The notes under the pieces: model-generated
What the model saw: the letters and a program-made list of their open reading frames with translations, nothing else
Database searches by the model: none
Told to the model about the DNA's origin: nothing
Assembly: GCA_934045075.1 (NCBI GenBank)
Contig: OW203722.1
Location: 5,699,264 to 5,763,263, forward strand
Direction of reading: 5' to 3'
Length of the DNA: 64,000 nt
DNA from: Yponomeuta sedellus
Taxonomy: Eukaryota > Arthropoda > Insecta > Lepidoptera > Yponomeutidae
Shown here: piece after piece, positions 42,520 through 53,207 of the stretch
How the letters are laid out: each line of letters begins with the position of its first letter
How positions within the stretch are numbered: position 1 is the stretch's first letter
Made by a program: the position numbers and the translations under genes

Positions 42520-43125
42520 CTCCTTTTAGCTCATCTATCGGGAGGTCGTCGGTTCGAATTCTGACATGTTTGACTCTGTTTTTATGTACATTTGTGAAGT
42601 AATAGTAGTGAATCAATCGCTAACTGTTCTTCCTCAGGAAAACTTCCCGAGGAAGCCGGAGCGTCTGAGTTATTCAAATATCTCAGCATTTAAAATTTAA
42701 AATCCACTGTGGGCACGGGTGGTAATGAAACCCATAATTTCTCTCTGAGCTCGTGGCCTAGGCGAACCGAGTGATTGGAATCAATCACTTGGTTAAGCAA
42801 CAACAGGCGCGGTCAGGTACAGGATGGGTGAGCGTCCCGTGACTACCGCTAGTGTCATTTTTCCGAGCGCTTCCGTGCTTCGCAAGGCACGTAAAGCCAT
42901 TGGTGCCGGCTGTCATATAATGGCAGTCGTTAAGCTATGTCAGAGGCCTTATAGGCGCCTTGATAACTTCTGACAGTAACCCGGACTTGGTCCCCGTGAT
43001 GGAGTATGGCCTAACCTTTCTGCGATGCAGGAAGAGACCCGTGCCCCAGCAGTGGGGACATACAAGGGTTGAAAACGAATCTCTCTCTGAGAGAATGCCT
43101 GTGCCCTGCATTCGGACGTTTCTGG
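42520..43125 (+). mobile_element. SINE family C, split by SINE A
   Basis: The tRNA-like head relic TTAGCTCATCTATCGG and GTCGGTTCGAATTCTGAC (42,525-42,567) is followed by a body and CACTGTGGGCACGGGTGGTA. After the SINE A insertion the tail CTCTCTGAGAGAATGCCTGT + GCCCTGCA follows. CTCTCTGAG occurs on both sides of the insertion (about 42,740 and 43,083). Confidence 0.6.
42747..43075 (+). mobile_element. SINE family A, nearly complete
   Basis: Head CTCGTGGCCTAGGCGAACCG, palindrome GTGATTGGAATCAATCAC, 5S-like control region (GGTTAAGCAACAACAGGCGC, GGATGGGTGAGCG), body and tail CCCCAGCAGTGGGGACATAC. It lacks the stretch between the ACTTCTGACAGTAA and CCCGGACTTGG blocks. Confidence 0.8.
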
Positions 43126-43654
43126 ACGATTTAAAAAAGTTAAAATATAAATACTAAACTACGTGTAAATAGTTGCAAAGAGCAATTATTGTTGTAACTC
43201 ACGAACGAACGTGCTCCTCAAAGTAAATTCAATATGCGTCGCAAAGTCTCATGGGACTTCATTAAACCAACATTTCATTATGATCGTCGAATACCTTCAT
43301 GAGAGCCCAAATGAGTAGCGTACAGTCGATAGCACTTCAACCTTTACGAACCTGCACTTGTTTCAATTACGTTACAGGGGAGTTTGCAACGAAAATTTTA
43401 AAATTACTGCGACTTCGACTGTACCTCGTGATGTGAATAACCAGACAACCTTGCAAGAGCTCTGTTAGATTTCTTAGACGATGTCTATTGAATCGCAGTC
43501 TTTAAAAAATTTGGTACAATATAATAGCTTTGAAAGAACAAACAATTACCTAATGAGCGCAAGAAGTTTTAGATAACTTTACCGTCGAAGAGAATTATTA
43601 ATTTAATAACAGAGAGTAACAGACTTACATAACGTCACAAGCCGGAGTAATCTG
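43126..43654. other. Unassigned sequence
   Basis: Nothing recognised. Confidence 0.5.
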
Positions 43655-43670
43655 CAGTGGGGGGTATATA

Positions 43671-44067
43671 TATTAGCCTTTTTGCATCTACTTAATGAGA
43701 TGATTTATACAGCGTCCAGTGGTATCTTCACTCACACACTAGATGGGTGAAGGGACCACTCCGACGCTGTAGTGCCTGGGACATGGTCTTATAGATGGTG
43801 TAGGCTTGCCCAGCACCTATACCATCCTGACAGCTTAGTCGGCCTAGCCCACAGGAAAGACTAGTCAATACGTGCGGAGCCAACCAAGCCGCGGGTTTCC
43901 TCACGATGTTTTCCTTCACCGTTAGCGTGTGGTATTGCGACTACAAATTCGCAAATGTACGTAACTTTGTAATTAAACAAAGTCATTGGTACATGCCCGC
44001 ACTCGGGATCGAACCTGGGGCTTTCGCTTGCCAGTCCATGGTTCTACCCACTGAGCTACCACCGCTT
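43671..44067 (-). mobile_element. SINE family D, full-length (397 bp)
   Basis: A 16-bp target duplication CAGTGGGGGGTATATA (43,655-43,670 and 44,068-44,083) fixes its ends. Minus strand: tRNA-like head with A box GTAGCTCAGTGGGTAGAA and B box GGTTCGATCCCGAG, then GTTACGTACATTTGCG, ACCACACGCTAACGGTGAAG, CTTGGTTGGCTCCGCACGTA. The 3' end is CTGTATAAATCATCTC and ATTAAGTAGATGCAAAAAGG. Pol III transcription is inferred from the boxes. Confidence 0.87.
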
Positions 44068-44106
44068 CAGTGGGGGGTATATAAGCTACATAAAAAAGAC
44101 TTATAC

Positions 44107-44466
44107 TGAAGCGCTCGTGGCCTAGTGGAACCGAGTGATTGGAATCAATCACTTGGGTTAAGCAACAACAGGTGCGGTCAGGTACTGTATGGGTGACCAT
44201 CTCGTGACTACCGTTAGTGGCATTTTTCCGAGCGCTTCCGTGCTTCGTAAGGCACGTTAAGCCGATGGTGCCGGCTGTTATGTAATGGCAGTCGCTAAGC
44301 CATGTCAGAGGCCTTATAAGCGGCTTGATTACTTCTGACAGTAAGGTCCGCCACTGTCTCCCAATCCTCCGCCAACCCGGACTTGGCCCCCGTGGTGGAG
44401 TATGGCCTGACCTTCTTGCGATGCAGGAAGAGACCCGTGCCCCAGCGGTAGGGACGTACAAAGGTA
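44107..44466 (+). mobile_element. SINE family A, full-length
   Basis: All family landmarks from CTCGTGGCCTAGTGGAACCG through the 5S-like region (GTTAAGCAACAACAGGTGCG, GTATGGGTGACC) to CCCCAGCGGTAGGGACGTAC. It lies just downstream of SINE D. Confidence 0.82.
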
Positions 44467-44904
44467 GATAGCGATATCAAAAGCGTTAATTATATGTGTG
44501 TATTTGACAGTTTGGAGTACACTACATCGAACAACTCCATACAGTGGATGACTTACGTGGTAGCGTCCTTGAAGTCCTTATGGTAAAGTTTCTTTCCACT
44601 TCGAGTACTTGAAGTCAAACTTCTCAAAAGATACTAAAGGCATTTAAGACTTAATTGCCGCGCGTTTCCATTTAGTGACATCTTAAACAAAGTAAGATTA
44701 TCCCGTTAACCACTAACTGTGGCTCGGAGACAACAATAATATTAATGGCGGAGCAGGCTCCTCTAATAAATCTTCGTTACGAGTGACGCGTTACATGACA
44801 GTGACATGATGGCGCTGTGATCGGTGTTCGTGATGTGACCCTATCGTGTTTATGGAATGGGGTCCACTATTAGGGCCTTGAAACAAGTTTTCGGGAGAAA
44901 TATT
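44467..44904. other. Unassigned sequence
   Basis: Nothing recognised. Confidence 0.5.
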
Positions 44905-45035
44905 GGAAAATACCTGAACCTGGCGTGCGTTCGTGCAGCGAATGTTGGTGAAGTGAAAAAGATTTGTCGAAACGTGGCAGGTGGCAGGTCTTGGTCGCTT
45001 CCTACCGTTTCAGGCTGCAGTTTGGCTAGAGAAAA
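44905..45035 (+). repeat. LINE-tail T1, diverged
   Basis: ACCTGGCGTGCGTTCGTGCA, GCGAATGTTGGTGAAGTGAA, GTGGCAGGTGGCAGGTCTTG and GTCGCTTCCTACCG follow the order of T1 at 59,220-59,330. Confidence 0.55.
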
Positions 45036-45054
45036 TATGTGTTTATATAAGTAT

Positions 45055-45262
45055 TTTTTAAAAACCTATTTAAAGGCTAAAAATTCCACAAATTCGAACC
45101 CGCGACCTCTGGCTATCCGTGCCAGCGCTCTTCCAACTGAGCTAATGGGCGACTCACCGGCATCAGTAAAATTTCGAACCTCTATACAACACTCTTTGTA
45201 TTAAGTACAAAAATTATGTATTAAAATTGTCCTTAGCACGGGTTAGTGCATTAAAAAGAATA
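45055..45262 (-). mobile_element. SINE family B plus tail module
   Basis: Minus-strand head and body (45,055-45,205) with a short deletion before the B box. It is followed by a plus-strand tail module (TTGTCCTTAGCACGGGTTAG, 45,222-45,262). Confidence 0.65.
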
Positions 45263-45699
45263 TAATCAAGTCTTTTTTTTGTTCTACTGTAAAAATGATA
45301 ATAATCACTGGCACGATACAGGTTGTAAGCGAACGGAGAGTGTTAACTATAATTTTAAATTGTAGCTAGCTGGCCCCGCAAAAGATGTTTTGTCATATTA
45401 ATTACGCTACAACGTATTCTCAGACCCACCAAACAAACGCAAACAGACTATTTCGGAGGAGTTCCATAACAAACGCTGTAGGTATCAAGTCCGCAGCTCA
45501 GGTCATTTGTGCTGCAACCCAGCACAGAAGAAATATGTTTTTTTATTTAATATTGTTTTGTCTAATAATTCGTAAGAATAATCGTATAATCACTTTCGCC
45601 AAGCTCAACTTAATCTAGTTTAGGGAATCAATCACTGCTATAGTATTTTGTTTACTGGCACCCCCTTCCACTGTCCTAATCATCGTGGGTTAGCTGGAA
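45263..45699. other. Unassigned sequence
   Basis: Nothing recognised. Confidence 0.5.
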
Positions 45700-45775
45700 G
45701 AAAATACTATCTAGTATTAAGCTCACCATTGTAAAAATTATGTTTTTAGTGCAGTCAAGAATTTTCATTCATGCA
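45700..45775 (+). repeat. LINE-tail T5 relic
   Basis: ATACTATCTAGTATTAAGCT + CACCATTGTA then GTGCAGTCAAGAATTTT, matching 35,632-35,718. Confidence 0.5.
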
Positions 45776-46966
45776 TACACCTATTAGTCTCTATCCACAA
45801 CCCACCGATAGTCAGTGTTTCTTGTAATTGGTGACTATTAATAGCTATATAATTGTGGTTGACCTAAATGTATGGAAGAAGAGCGCTAACTCCAATTTCG
45901 TATTACATTATAGAGTCTGCAGCTTAGTAAGGAAATCTGTACTGCAGTCCAGCACAGATGGGCTTAATGTGTGACACGTGGCGACCTGTCCGCTTTGCAT
46001 GCCTGAGGCCTTGGGACCGACGAGCTGTAAAATTTCTGCCCGAAAAGTAGTAAAATTATTTTTTTTTATAAAATTCACAGATGTTTTTGCTGTAAAATAC
46101 AATCTAGAATTACGGTGTTTTAGAAATTGCGTATTTTAGAATTGCCAGATGACATCACGATGTTAGCGGAAGTAAGGCAGTGGCCTTTACAAATCCTGAA
46201 TGTAAAAGCCCTATATCTTGGTAAAAAAATAACATCTGCGCCTTGAAAATTTAACTTTCCACGTATGCATCTGCGTGGAAAAGGGCATTTCACCTAGCTC
46301 TATCGTATAGATATGAGGCGCAACATGTATCCCTCATGGTAGATAGCATTTCAGACGATATCTGATACGTGACAGTAATAATAAGCCACATAATTGAACG
46401 ACAAAACTTAGTAGATATTTAGAAGAATAAAGAAAGATGTTTTATTTTATTATATTCAGGACACAAACAGTCATACAGAAAATCTTTAAAGTATGTGTAT
46501 ATAAAATTAGAACTGAAGGTGTCTTAAATAAACAAAATATTAATAAGAAAAACCATGCCATCTTAAGCAGTTAACCAAAAATGTTTTCATCTAAGAATTT
46601 GCATTTCTATGTATAGATTTACAGTAAAATCATCATCATAGTAGAAGTGTGAGTAATTTTGAATTAATTGTATTTTATTTACTTGACGCAACAGATATAT
46701 TAATTTAGTTTTTGCACTTAGATTTATACGTGAAAAGTTACATAATCAAGGCGCTGGAATCCGTTTTAATAAACTACAATTCAAAGTTTACTATGAAAAT
46801 TCAACGTACATTGCAAAGTCGTTTAACCCACAGATTAATAGGTAGACTTTGCTACGGAATGTACCTCGAATTATCATAATAAACTACGAATTGTAATTTT
46901 ACGTTTGTTTTTCAATGTTTCTACTGCATGACACAGTATTAAAGTAAATTAAGACCAGTAGCTTCA
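45776..46966. other. Unassigned sequence, 1.19 kb
   Basis: AT-rich, no supported frame or repeat on either strand. Confidence 0.5.
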
Positions 46967-47305
46967 TCTATATAAATAAAATTCAAAGTCCTGACTGACG
47001 GACTCACTCATCAATGCCCAGCCCAAGCCGTTGGATCTTGGAAGCTGAAATTTTGCACAGTGAGTATAATGTATTTCGTTTTAATTCAACCCTTAAAGGG
47101 GCGAAAAGGTTGCCAAAATTTCTATGTGAGGTATTAGAGAATCTGGTATAATTTTCTTGAAACTTAAAATAAATACTCTTCGACACAATTTTTTGAACAC
47201 GTGTTTCACTGTTTTTTTTTTCTTTAACCATTAAGGGAGTGAACGGGGTTGCAAAATTTTGTAGCTACTAAAGTCCACGCGGACGGAGTCGCGGGCAATA
47301 GCTAG
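46967..47305 (+). mobile_element. Non-autonomous Helitron, complete (339 bp)
   Basis: 5' end A^TCTATATAAATAAAATTC and 3' end GGAGTCGCGGGCAATAG + CTAG^T fit Helitron rules (5' TC, 3' CTRR, insertion between A and T, no duplication). Interior CAGCCCAAGCCGTTGGATCT and CCTTAAAGGGGCGAAAAGG. No Rep/helicase, so dependent on an autonomous partner. Confidence 0.78.
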
Positions 47306-47555
47306 TTTCTTATAATAAGTCCATGCGACTCTGTGTGCCAACGGCCTCGAAACAGTCAAGCCATATTTTTCTTAACAATATTTAGGTTTTGTATATTTAA
47401 GCCTTGAAGTTAAAGGCTTGGCTCTTTGTGGGATCTGTTCTTTTATTACGTAAAGATAATCCTAAAAGAGATTTCTAAAGACTAGATGCCAGATTCCAAC
47501 TTATTGCCATCGCAAACGTCAGTACTACAACAAAATTTGGTGAGATTAGATTAGA

Positions 47556-47600
47556 TAGATAGAGAACACTTTATTGTACATAAAAAAGGGAATTAAACAT
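47556..47600 (-). repeat. LINE-tail T2 end
   Basis: GATAGATAGAGAACACTTTA + TTGTACATAAAAA, the terminal part of T2 with its TCTA repeats. Confidence 0.55.
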
Positions 47601-47604
47601 ACTA

Positions 47605-48395
47605 TATTATACTATTTTTAATGCACTAACCCGTGCTAAGGACAAATTTAAAAACCTATTTAGAGGCTAAAAAATTCACCCATGCCGGGATTCGAACCCG
47701 CGACCTCTGGCTATCCGTGCCAGCGCTCTTTCCAACTGAGCCAATGGGCGACTCACCGGCATCAGTGAAATTTCGAACCTCTTTACACTATTCACTGTTG
47801 TATAGAATCAGGCGTTACTTTGCGGAAATCCATAATAGCATTAAAAAGTTAAAATTACCTTGGTAAATTCCGCCAAAAATCCCACAAGCACCATGCGGTT
47901 AGCTAATTAGCTAACCGCATGGTGCTTGGTGTTGGTGGTGTTGTGTTTGTGTCTTGCTTCTGCTTGAAAAAGTGGGAGGGAGGGCGGTGCATTAGCTAAC
48001 CGCATGGTGCTTGTGGGATTTTTGGCGGAATTTAGCAAAGTAATTTAAACTTTTTAATGCTAATATTCTTTGTATTACGTACAGGCAGCGACATCTGGCT
48101 TAAGTAAATTGCATCACTTACAGCCCCGACTACCTACTTTGCAGTTAAGTTTTTACATCGGAATGATATCACTGTACCCACATGATTATACTATTTTTAT
48201 TTTTAATGCACTAACCCGTACTAAGGACAATTAATCTATTTTGGGGCTAAAAATTCCACCCATGCCGGGATTCGAATCCGCGACCTCTGGCTATCCGTGC
48301 CAGCGCTCTTTCCAACTGAGAAAATGGGCGACTCACCGGCATCAGTGAAATTTCGAACCTCTTTACACTATTATCTGTATTACGTACAGAAAGTA
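47605..48395 (-). mobile_element. SINE family B tandem pair with nested family S copy
   Basis: Two minus-strand family-B units (47,605-47,798 continued at 48,061-48,085; 48,200-48,395). A spacer of about 115 bp separates them (GCAGCGACATCTGGCTTAAG, CTACCTACTTTGCAGTTAAG). The same two-unit layout with the same spacer occurs at 53,805-54,205, so the dimer itself is a repeat. The second unit has a decayed A box (GAGAAAATGGG). Confidence 0.7.
47799..48060 (+). mobile_element. Short retroposon family S with inverted arms
   Basis: TATAGAATCAGGCGTTACTT and TGCGGAAATCCATAATAGCA, then an arm ending AAGCACCATGCGGTTAGCTA. A perfect 42-bp loopless palindrome lies at 47,886-47,927. A G-rich segment (GGGAGGGAGGGCGGTGCATT) follows, then the complement of the arm (GCTAACCGCATGGTGCTTGT ... 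CTTTTTAATGC). Inserted in SINE B. Confidence 0.7.
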
Positions 48396-48419
48396 TTGTA
48401 AAGAGGTCGAAATTACACT

Positions 48420-48510
48420 AATGCTGGGTAGTCATCCATTAGCTCAGTTTGGAGAGCGCTGGCACGGATAGCCAGAGGTCGTGGTATTTTTAGCCTCTAA
48501 ATTAGTTTTT
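48420..48510 (+). mobile_element. SINE family B, plus strand, truncated
   Basis: CATTAGCTCAGTTTGGAGAG, CGCTGGCACGGATAGCCAGA then a jump to TTTTTAGCCTCTAAATTAG: the B box is deleted. With 48,200-48,395 it forms another inverted pair. Confidence 0.65.
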
Positions 48511-48739
48511 ACAACAAATACATTTTTTCCGCCATAGGTCAATTCAGAAGGAATTAAAAGTAATTCAGAAGGAATAAAAACTTATTAGTACTATCATCCT
48601 CTTTTGTTTTGCTCCGAATTCCTCGGATCTCCTTTCTTCTTATACGCTTGGCCAATTTTAAGATGTGCGGCTAGCGTGGATAAATCACGAGCGAGATCGT
48701 AGCTCGTGCAATTCTTATGAAAAGTTATAGGTGTGAGCG

Positions 48740-49290
48740 GAGTGTAATCTAATCGTGGCTATGCATTTTGGTGTTAGATACGTGAGCTTTATGATTTATT
48801 TGTCTGAACGTTGAGACGATTGGATCTATAGGATCTACGAGTATTAGGTGCGTATACCTTTATGTTTTTACATGAATCCGTAAGGTCACGCTAGTATCCC
48901 AATACCAAAGATCAGCCCTTATATTACGGAGCAGATTGTAATCTAATCGTGGCTAAGCATTTTGGTGTTAGATAAGTGAGCTTTATGACTTATTTGTCTG
49001 AACGTTGAGACGATTGGGGGGATTGAAGGCTTCTATGATCTGTAAGGTGCATATACCTTTATGTTTTTACATGCATCCGTGAGGTCATGCTAGTATCCCA
49101 ATGCCAAAGATCAGCCCTAATATTACGGTGAGAGCAGATTGTAATCTAATCGTGGTATGCATTTTGGTGTTAGATACGTGAGCTTTGATGATTTATTTGT
49201 CTGAACGTTGAAACTATTGGATCTATGTTCGAAAAGGTGCATACATACATAAAGATTTTATATGCATCCATAAGGTTTCGCCAGTATCAG
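48740..49290. repeat. Tandem repeat, about three units of 195-205 bp
   Basis: TGTAATCTAATCGTGG starts units at about 48,743, 48,938 and 49,139. Each continues with TGCATTTTGGTGTTAGATA, TTTGTCTGAACGTTGA, CCTTTATGTTTTTACATG and CCAAAGATCAGCCC. The last unit is degraded. No coding potential. Confidence 0.8.
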
Positions 49291-49531
49291 CCCTTATTTA
49301 AAGCGCGCCAAATGCCAATCATCTGTAAAATTCAATACAAATTGCTATCGCAAAGGTCAGAATTCCAACCAGATTTGGTGCGCATAATTGGGCCACAAAA
49401 CCAGAGGCCTTGCAACGATCCTGGTAAATTATTGCGCTTCACCAATATAATTATATTATTAATTACATAAACAGCTATATGGATATATTGTGATGACTCG
49501 TGATGTTACATAATAAACATTACAAAATAGC

Positions 49532-49895
49532 GCTCGTGGCCTAGGCGAACCGAGTGATTGGAATCAATCACTTGGTTAAGCAACAACAGGCGCGGTCAGG
49601 TACAGGATGGGTGAGCGTCCCGTGACTACCGCTAGTGGCATTTTTCCGAGCGCTACCATGCTTCGCAAGGCATGTTAAGCCATTGGTGCCGGCTGTAATA
49701 TAATGACAGTCGTTAAGCCATGACAGAGGCCTTATGGGCGGCTTGATAACTTCTAACAGTAAGGCCCGCCACTGTCTTACAATACTCCACCAACCCGGAC
49801 TTGGCCCCCGTGATGGAGTATGGCCTAACCTTCCTGCAATGCAGGAAGAGACCCGTGTCCCATCTGTTGAAACCTACAAGGGTTGATAACGATTA
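49532..49895 (+). mobile_element. SINE family A, full-length reference copy
   Basis: Order: head CTCGTGGCCTAGGCGAACCG; palindrome GTGATTGGAATCAATCAC; 5S-rRNA-like internal control region at 49,573-49,622 (TTAAGCAACAACAGGCGCGG then GGATGGGTGAGCGTC, compare 5S TTAAGCAGCGTCGGGCGCGG and GGATGGGTGACCG); a body; and a tail with CCTAACCTTCCTGCAATGCA and ACCTACAAGGGTTGATAACG. About 365 bp. The control region is a type-1 Pol III promoter (A box, intermediate element, C box), so this is a SINE3-class element, 5S- rather than tRNA-derived. Confidence 0.85.
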
Positions 49896-49904
49896 CAAAA
49901 TAAA

Positions 49905-50135
49905 CTAGGTGTCAACATTTAAAAATCTATACAATTTTGGAGAAAAAGTGCACAAATTCCAAACATAGTATTTTTAAAGTCCTTAACAGAGTATAAATAA
50001 TTTCTGTAAAACATAGAACTCATGCATCCTTTATATTATAGTAGCCTTTTTAGCACAAAGTGCACTTTACACATTTTTTGAACCGCGTTTCAAACTAAAT
50101 ACATCTTAGTCTATCTATCTTTAATATCAATCTAT
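49905..50135 (-). repeat. LINE family J2, 3' end
   Basis: Minus strand contains the end of ORF2 (GAAACGCGGTTCAAAAAATG, GTGCACTTTGTGCTAAAAAG) and 3' UTR (CATGAGTTCTATGTTTTAC) of the family at 56,632. Confidence 0.7.
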
Positions 50136-50379
50136 AGTGAATTCTCAGTTCAGAAACCGGCGAAGAGACAGCGATCCGCATCCATGTTGCAGAACTTTAT
50201 TTTTCGCTCAACTGGGCAAGCAAGTCCAATCAATGTGTGTCACCCATCGGGCAACAACGAAAATACTGACAAACTTTATATTGGACTTCTGAGTTCGGAA
50301 TTTACTACACTACGGGTTGAGTATAGCGTGATACACAGGACAGTGTTCTTAACCGTAGTTTTTATAGAAAGTCAAGAAT

Positions 50380-50505
50380 ATTCAATATGTAAGATAAGAA
50401 TATTCTTAATTGTACACCAGGAAAAAACAAACAAAAAAAATACTAAGATACAATTGGCGGCCTTATTGCTTAGATCAATTTCTTCCAGATAACCCACGAT
50501 GGAGA
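50380..50505 (-). repeat. LINE-tail T2
   Basis: AATTGGCGGCCTTATTGCTT and AGATCAATTTCTTCCAGATA on the plus strand are complement to the T2 block order. Confidence 0.6.
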
Positions 50506-51000
50506 GTTGCTGAAGGAAAAGTGCAAATATGAATAACAATAATAATAGTAATAATTTTCTCACTACTCAATCACCTGTTCAGTCCTTGTGTCGCGTAACT
50601 TTCCACTATATCCAGTTAAGTCATTTATTTGGGGTGCATGAAAGGAATCTTTCCCTGAAAGGCATACAGTACTAAACAACACATCATAAAAGTCCCTTCG
50701 GGAATCTACGTTCGCGCAGACTAGGAAGAAGTGTAACGAAAGTACCCGAAGCTATAAGTACATTCAACATGATCTTAGATCGATGCGGTTAAGGTGCAGA
50801 ATTGATTGCCGCAGTAGCGCTACCTATTTCGCTTACGCTAATATTGCCAAACTAATAGTCACCTGCATCGATGACTTTGAATCAACCAATAGCAACAAAG
50901 GCGCGCGGCCTGCCATAATATGAAACTATCTGATTGGTCGATTAACTTGCCGCACATCCAAAATTTGGTCATCTGCGCAGGTACGAGACTTATTTCTTGT
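50506..51000. other. Unassigned sequence
   Basis: Nothing recognised. Confidence 0.5.
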
Positions 51001-51371
51001 GTAGCACTGTACTTACTTATGTGACGGAGGTCAGAATAAGAAGCAGGTGTGGTAGTTCAAGTATTTATTCGACACGCAGTCGAGCAGAGTTTTAACTTTA
51101 CAAGTGTACTTCGCGAAAGTTATATTCAGACTCACCCAATAGCTTTTCATATTTCCATTAAATAGGTTTGTTATTGTTTTTCTTCTCTTATATATTAAAC
51201 TTTATTTAATTGTTTATAGTGATAACTTTTGTTAGAACGTAGACACGACAATTATATTGTTCAATAAATCTAATTGGAATATACCTAATTTAAACAGCTA
51301 CATCTAGCGGGTGGAAGGCGCTGGTGACTGTCATACAGTATTTTATGCTAGTACAGAAACCGACGTTACAA
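51001..51371 (+). repeat. Possible solo LTR
   Basis: Begins TGTAGCACTGTACTTAC and ends GAAACCGACGTTACA, so it has TG...CA ends, with ATTTATTCGACACGCAGTCG and AATAAA inside. No matching second LTR and no target duplication, so this is only a possibility. Confidence 0.3.
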
Positions 51372-51474
51372 CCATACTGACTTAATTTTGATTATTATAG
51401 CTATCAAATTAATTCATTCAGTTAAAGTACGTTTAAATAATTTTTTGACTCATCGTTTCAATAATTCTTAATGT

Positions 51475-51690
51475 CGAGCCGCACATACAACATCGCATCT
51501 ATATGTCTGATCTGAGGCTCCACAGTGCACCCTGCAGGATCTCATAGAGGCATCACCCAGCACAATCACGGGGGCGCGGTTTTGGGGACGAGATGTCCGA
51601 GAAAGGGTGGAGGTAGAATGATCTGAGGGGTGGACGCTTTCGACACGAATAACGAAGAATGGCTTTTGATTGCACCGACTACTCTTCTTT
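51475..51690 (+). pseudogene. LINE ORF2 C-terminal relic
   Basis: GAGGCTCCACAGTGCACCCT, GCAGGATCTCATAGAGGCAT + CACCC, GGACGCTTTCGACACGAA match 52,315-52,430 with indels. No intact frame. Confidence 0.6.
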
Positions 51691-51709
51691 AATCTTTTTC
51701 TTGTCTCCT

Positions 51710-51800
51710 ATATCTGCCTCCTGGAAGAAATTGCTTTTGGTAATAAGGCCGCTAATTGTACTTTAACATGTTGATATATAAAGGTTTCTTGCTGTAATTT
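51710..51800 (+). repeat. LINE-tail T2-like
   Basis: CTGGAAGAAATTGCTTTTGG + TAATAAGGCCGCTAATTGTA resembles T2. It follows the ORF2 relic at 51,475 and may be its 3' UTR. Confidence 0.5.
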
Positions 51801-51957
51801 CTGGGTACGATAATAGTACATTACACAACTAGGGTGGTAATACAAAGAAAGGCCGAGATCGCAGAAGTTTGCGGCCTGAGCTGCAAGCGAGGGACGTAAA
51901 TATACGATCGAGAGCTTTTTTTATTACCTCCCGTGTTGTGTACATCTTTTTATGTCT

Positions 51958-52025
51958 ACACTTGGCCAGAAAGCGGCTTTTTCCGTACGCGCAGCGTGCG
52001 GAAAAAGCCACTTTATTGCCAGGTG
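51958..52025. repeat. Hairpin with GGCTTTTTCCG core
   Basis: Perfect arms GGCTTTTTCCG (51,975-51,985) and CGGAAAAAGCC (51,999-52,009), extended imperfectly outward on both sides. The loop is GC-rich (TACGCGCAGCGTG). Confidence 0.8.
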
Positions 52026-52234
52026 TGGCATAAATAATATTATATGTGTATTGTTATTTTACAATTGCTCATGTTATCATTTCAGTGGGTATATGCACTG
52101 CACTGTCATAAACACTAACGATACAGTTACATAATATCGATGATAATGAAACCGATATACAGCTTTGATCGAGATATATACCTGGCTAGATACTCAGTAT
52201 CCTTAATATATCGGAAATATCGATATCACCGATA

Positions 52235-52440
52235 TAAAATGAAGATGCCCGAAGATGCTGACATCCTGTGCCGATGTGGAGCTGCACAAACAACAATGCA
52301 TCTTTGTGTCTGCCCTGAAGCTCCACAGTGCAGTTTGCGGGATCTCATGGAGGCATCACCCGGCGCGCTCGCAGTGGCGCGGTTTTGTGAGCGAGATGTC
52401 TGAGAGGAGGGCGGCGCTTTCGACACGAAAGAAGAAGAAC
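52235..52440 (+). pseudogene. LINE ORF2 C-terminus with zinc knuckle, truncated
   Basis: The frame ends at 52,403 with KMPEDADILCRCGAAQTT, HLCVCPEAP, SLRDLMEASPGALAVARF, CERDV. The Cys-x-Cys...His-x4-Cys pattern is the C-terminal zinc-binding motif of many arthropod LINE ORF2 proteins. A 3' UTR with GGCGGCGCTTTCGACACGAA and GAAGAAGAA follows. It is severely 5'-truncated. Flanking TTAATATATCGGAAATATCG occurs on both sides (52,203 and 52,491). Confidence 0.7.
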
Positions 52441-52784
52441 CGATAAAAAATAATGATCGAGATATCGCAATATCGGTATTTGGCGTCGTTAATATATCGG
52501 AAATATCGGTATCGATCTGCTATCTCCACGCACACGGCTCTCTACTAAAGCGATTACTTGTAACAACTATACGAAGAACTGTCTAAGTTCTGTAATGGAA
52601 ATAACAAGTTAGATCAAGATCACTATTAGTGAAAGTTTTTGGGCCCTGCGAATATCCGTCCCTAAGCTTTTTGTATCTACCTTAAATATTTAGAAACTAG
52701 AGGAACTAATAATATACGGAAGGTATATCAAAGTTATAACTCTGAATGTATTAGAAGCAAATGTTTTTGAAAGACTAACAAATA
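52441..52784. other. Unassigned sequence
   Basis: Apart from the TTAATATATCGGAAATATCG flank repeat, nothing recognised. Confidence 0.5.
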
Positions 52785-52940
52785 AACAGCGTCGTGGTCA
52801 CTATCGGCCACGGCATAAAGCTGAGCGAGGGCCATTTTGGTGCTAATTCCTAGTTCTTAAATATCTAGATTATATGTTTTATTTTTTATAATGGTACCAA
52901 ATAAACGTGTCTATTCTATTCTATTCTAAATGATATATAA
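52785..52940 (+). repeat. LINE-tail T4
   Basis: GGCATAAAGCTGAGCGAGGG, CCATTTTGGTGCTAATTCCT and ATGGTACCAAATAAACGTGT + CTATTCTATTCTATTCT. Same family as 8,672-8,905. Confidence 0.65.
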
Positions 52941-52974
52941 ATTAAAAGATAAATGAAAGACTTATAAATGGAAG

Positions 52975-53207
52975 GAAGATTGACGAAACAAATATATATT
53001 GGAAGGGCTGTGTGTGGAAGGGCTGGTAAGGGACGTCCCAGGCTGACATACATCGACCAAATACGATGTATTAGCAAAGGGGAAGATAAAAAGTACCCGG
53101 TGCATGCAACGACTTATGAACGTTGATGAAGGGAAAGTGATCTGTCAGGATCGTGGCAAGTTACAATCCCTGGTCTCTGCCTACCCCTTTGAGATACAGG
53201 CGTTAGG
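52975..53207 (+). repeat. LINE-tail T1
   Basis: GGTAAGGGACGTCCCAGGCT, CATGCAACGACTTATGAACG, GTTGATGAAGGG, CCCTGGTCTCTGCCTACCCC and ACAGGCGTTAGGTTATG. It merges into the TATG array. Confidence 0.7.

Noticed and set aside
47788..48073. A shared insertion hotspot in SINE B (22,423 and 47,799 both near ATATTCTCTGT)
   Set aside because: The 47.8-kb flank repeat matches poorly (about 8 of 11), and the family S element itself seems to begin with CACTGT, so the coincidence is not secure.
51001..51371. A confirmed solo LTR
   Set aside because: TG...CA ends only; no target duplication and no second copy. Kept as a low-confidence feature.
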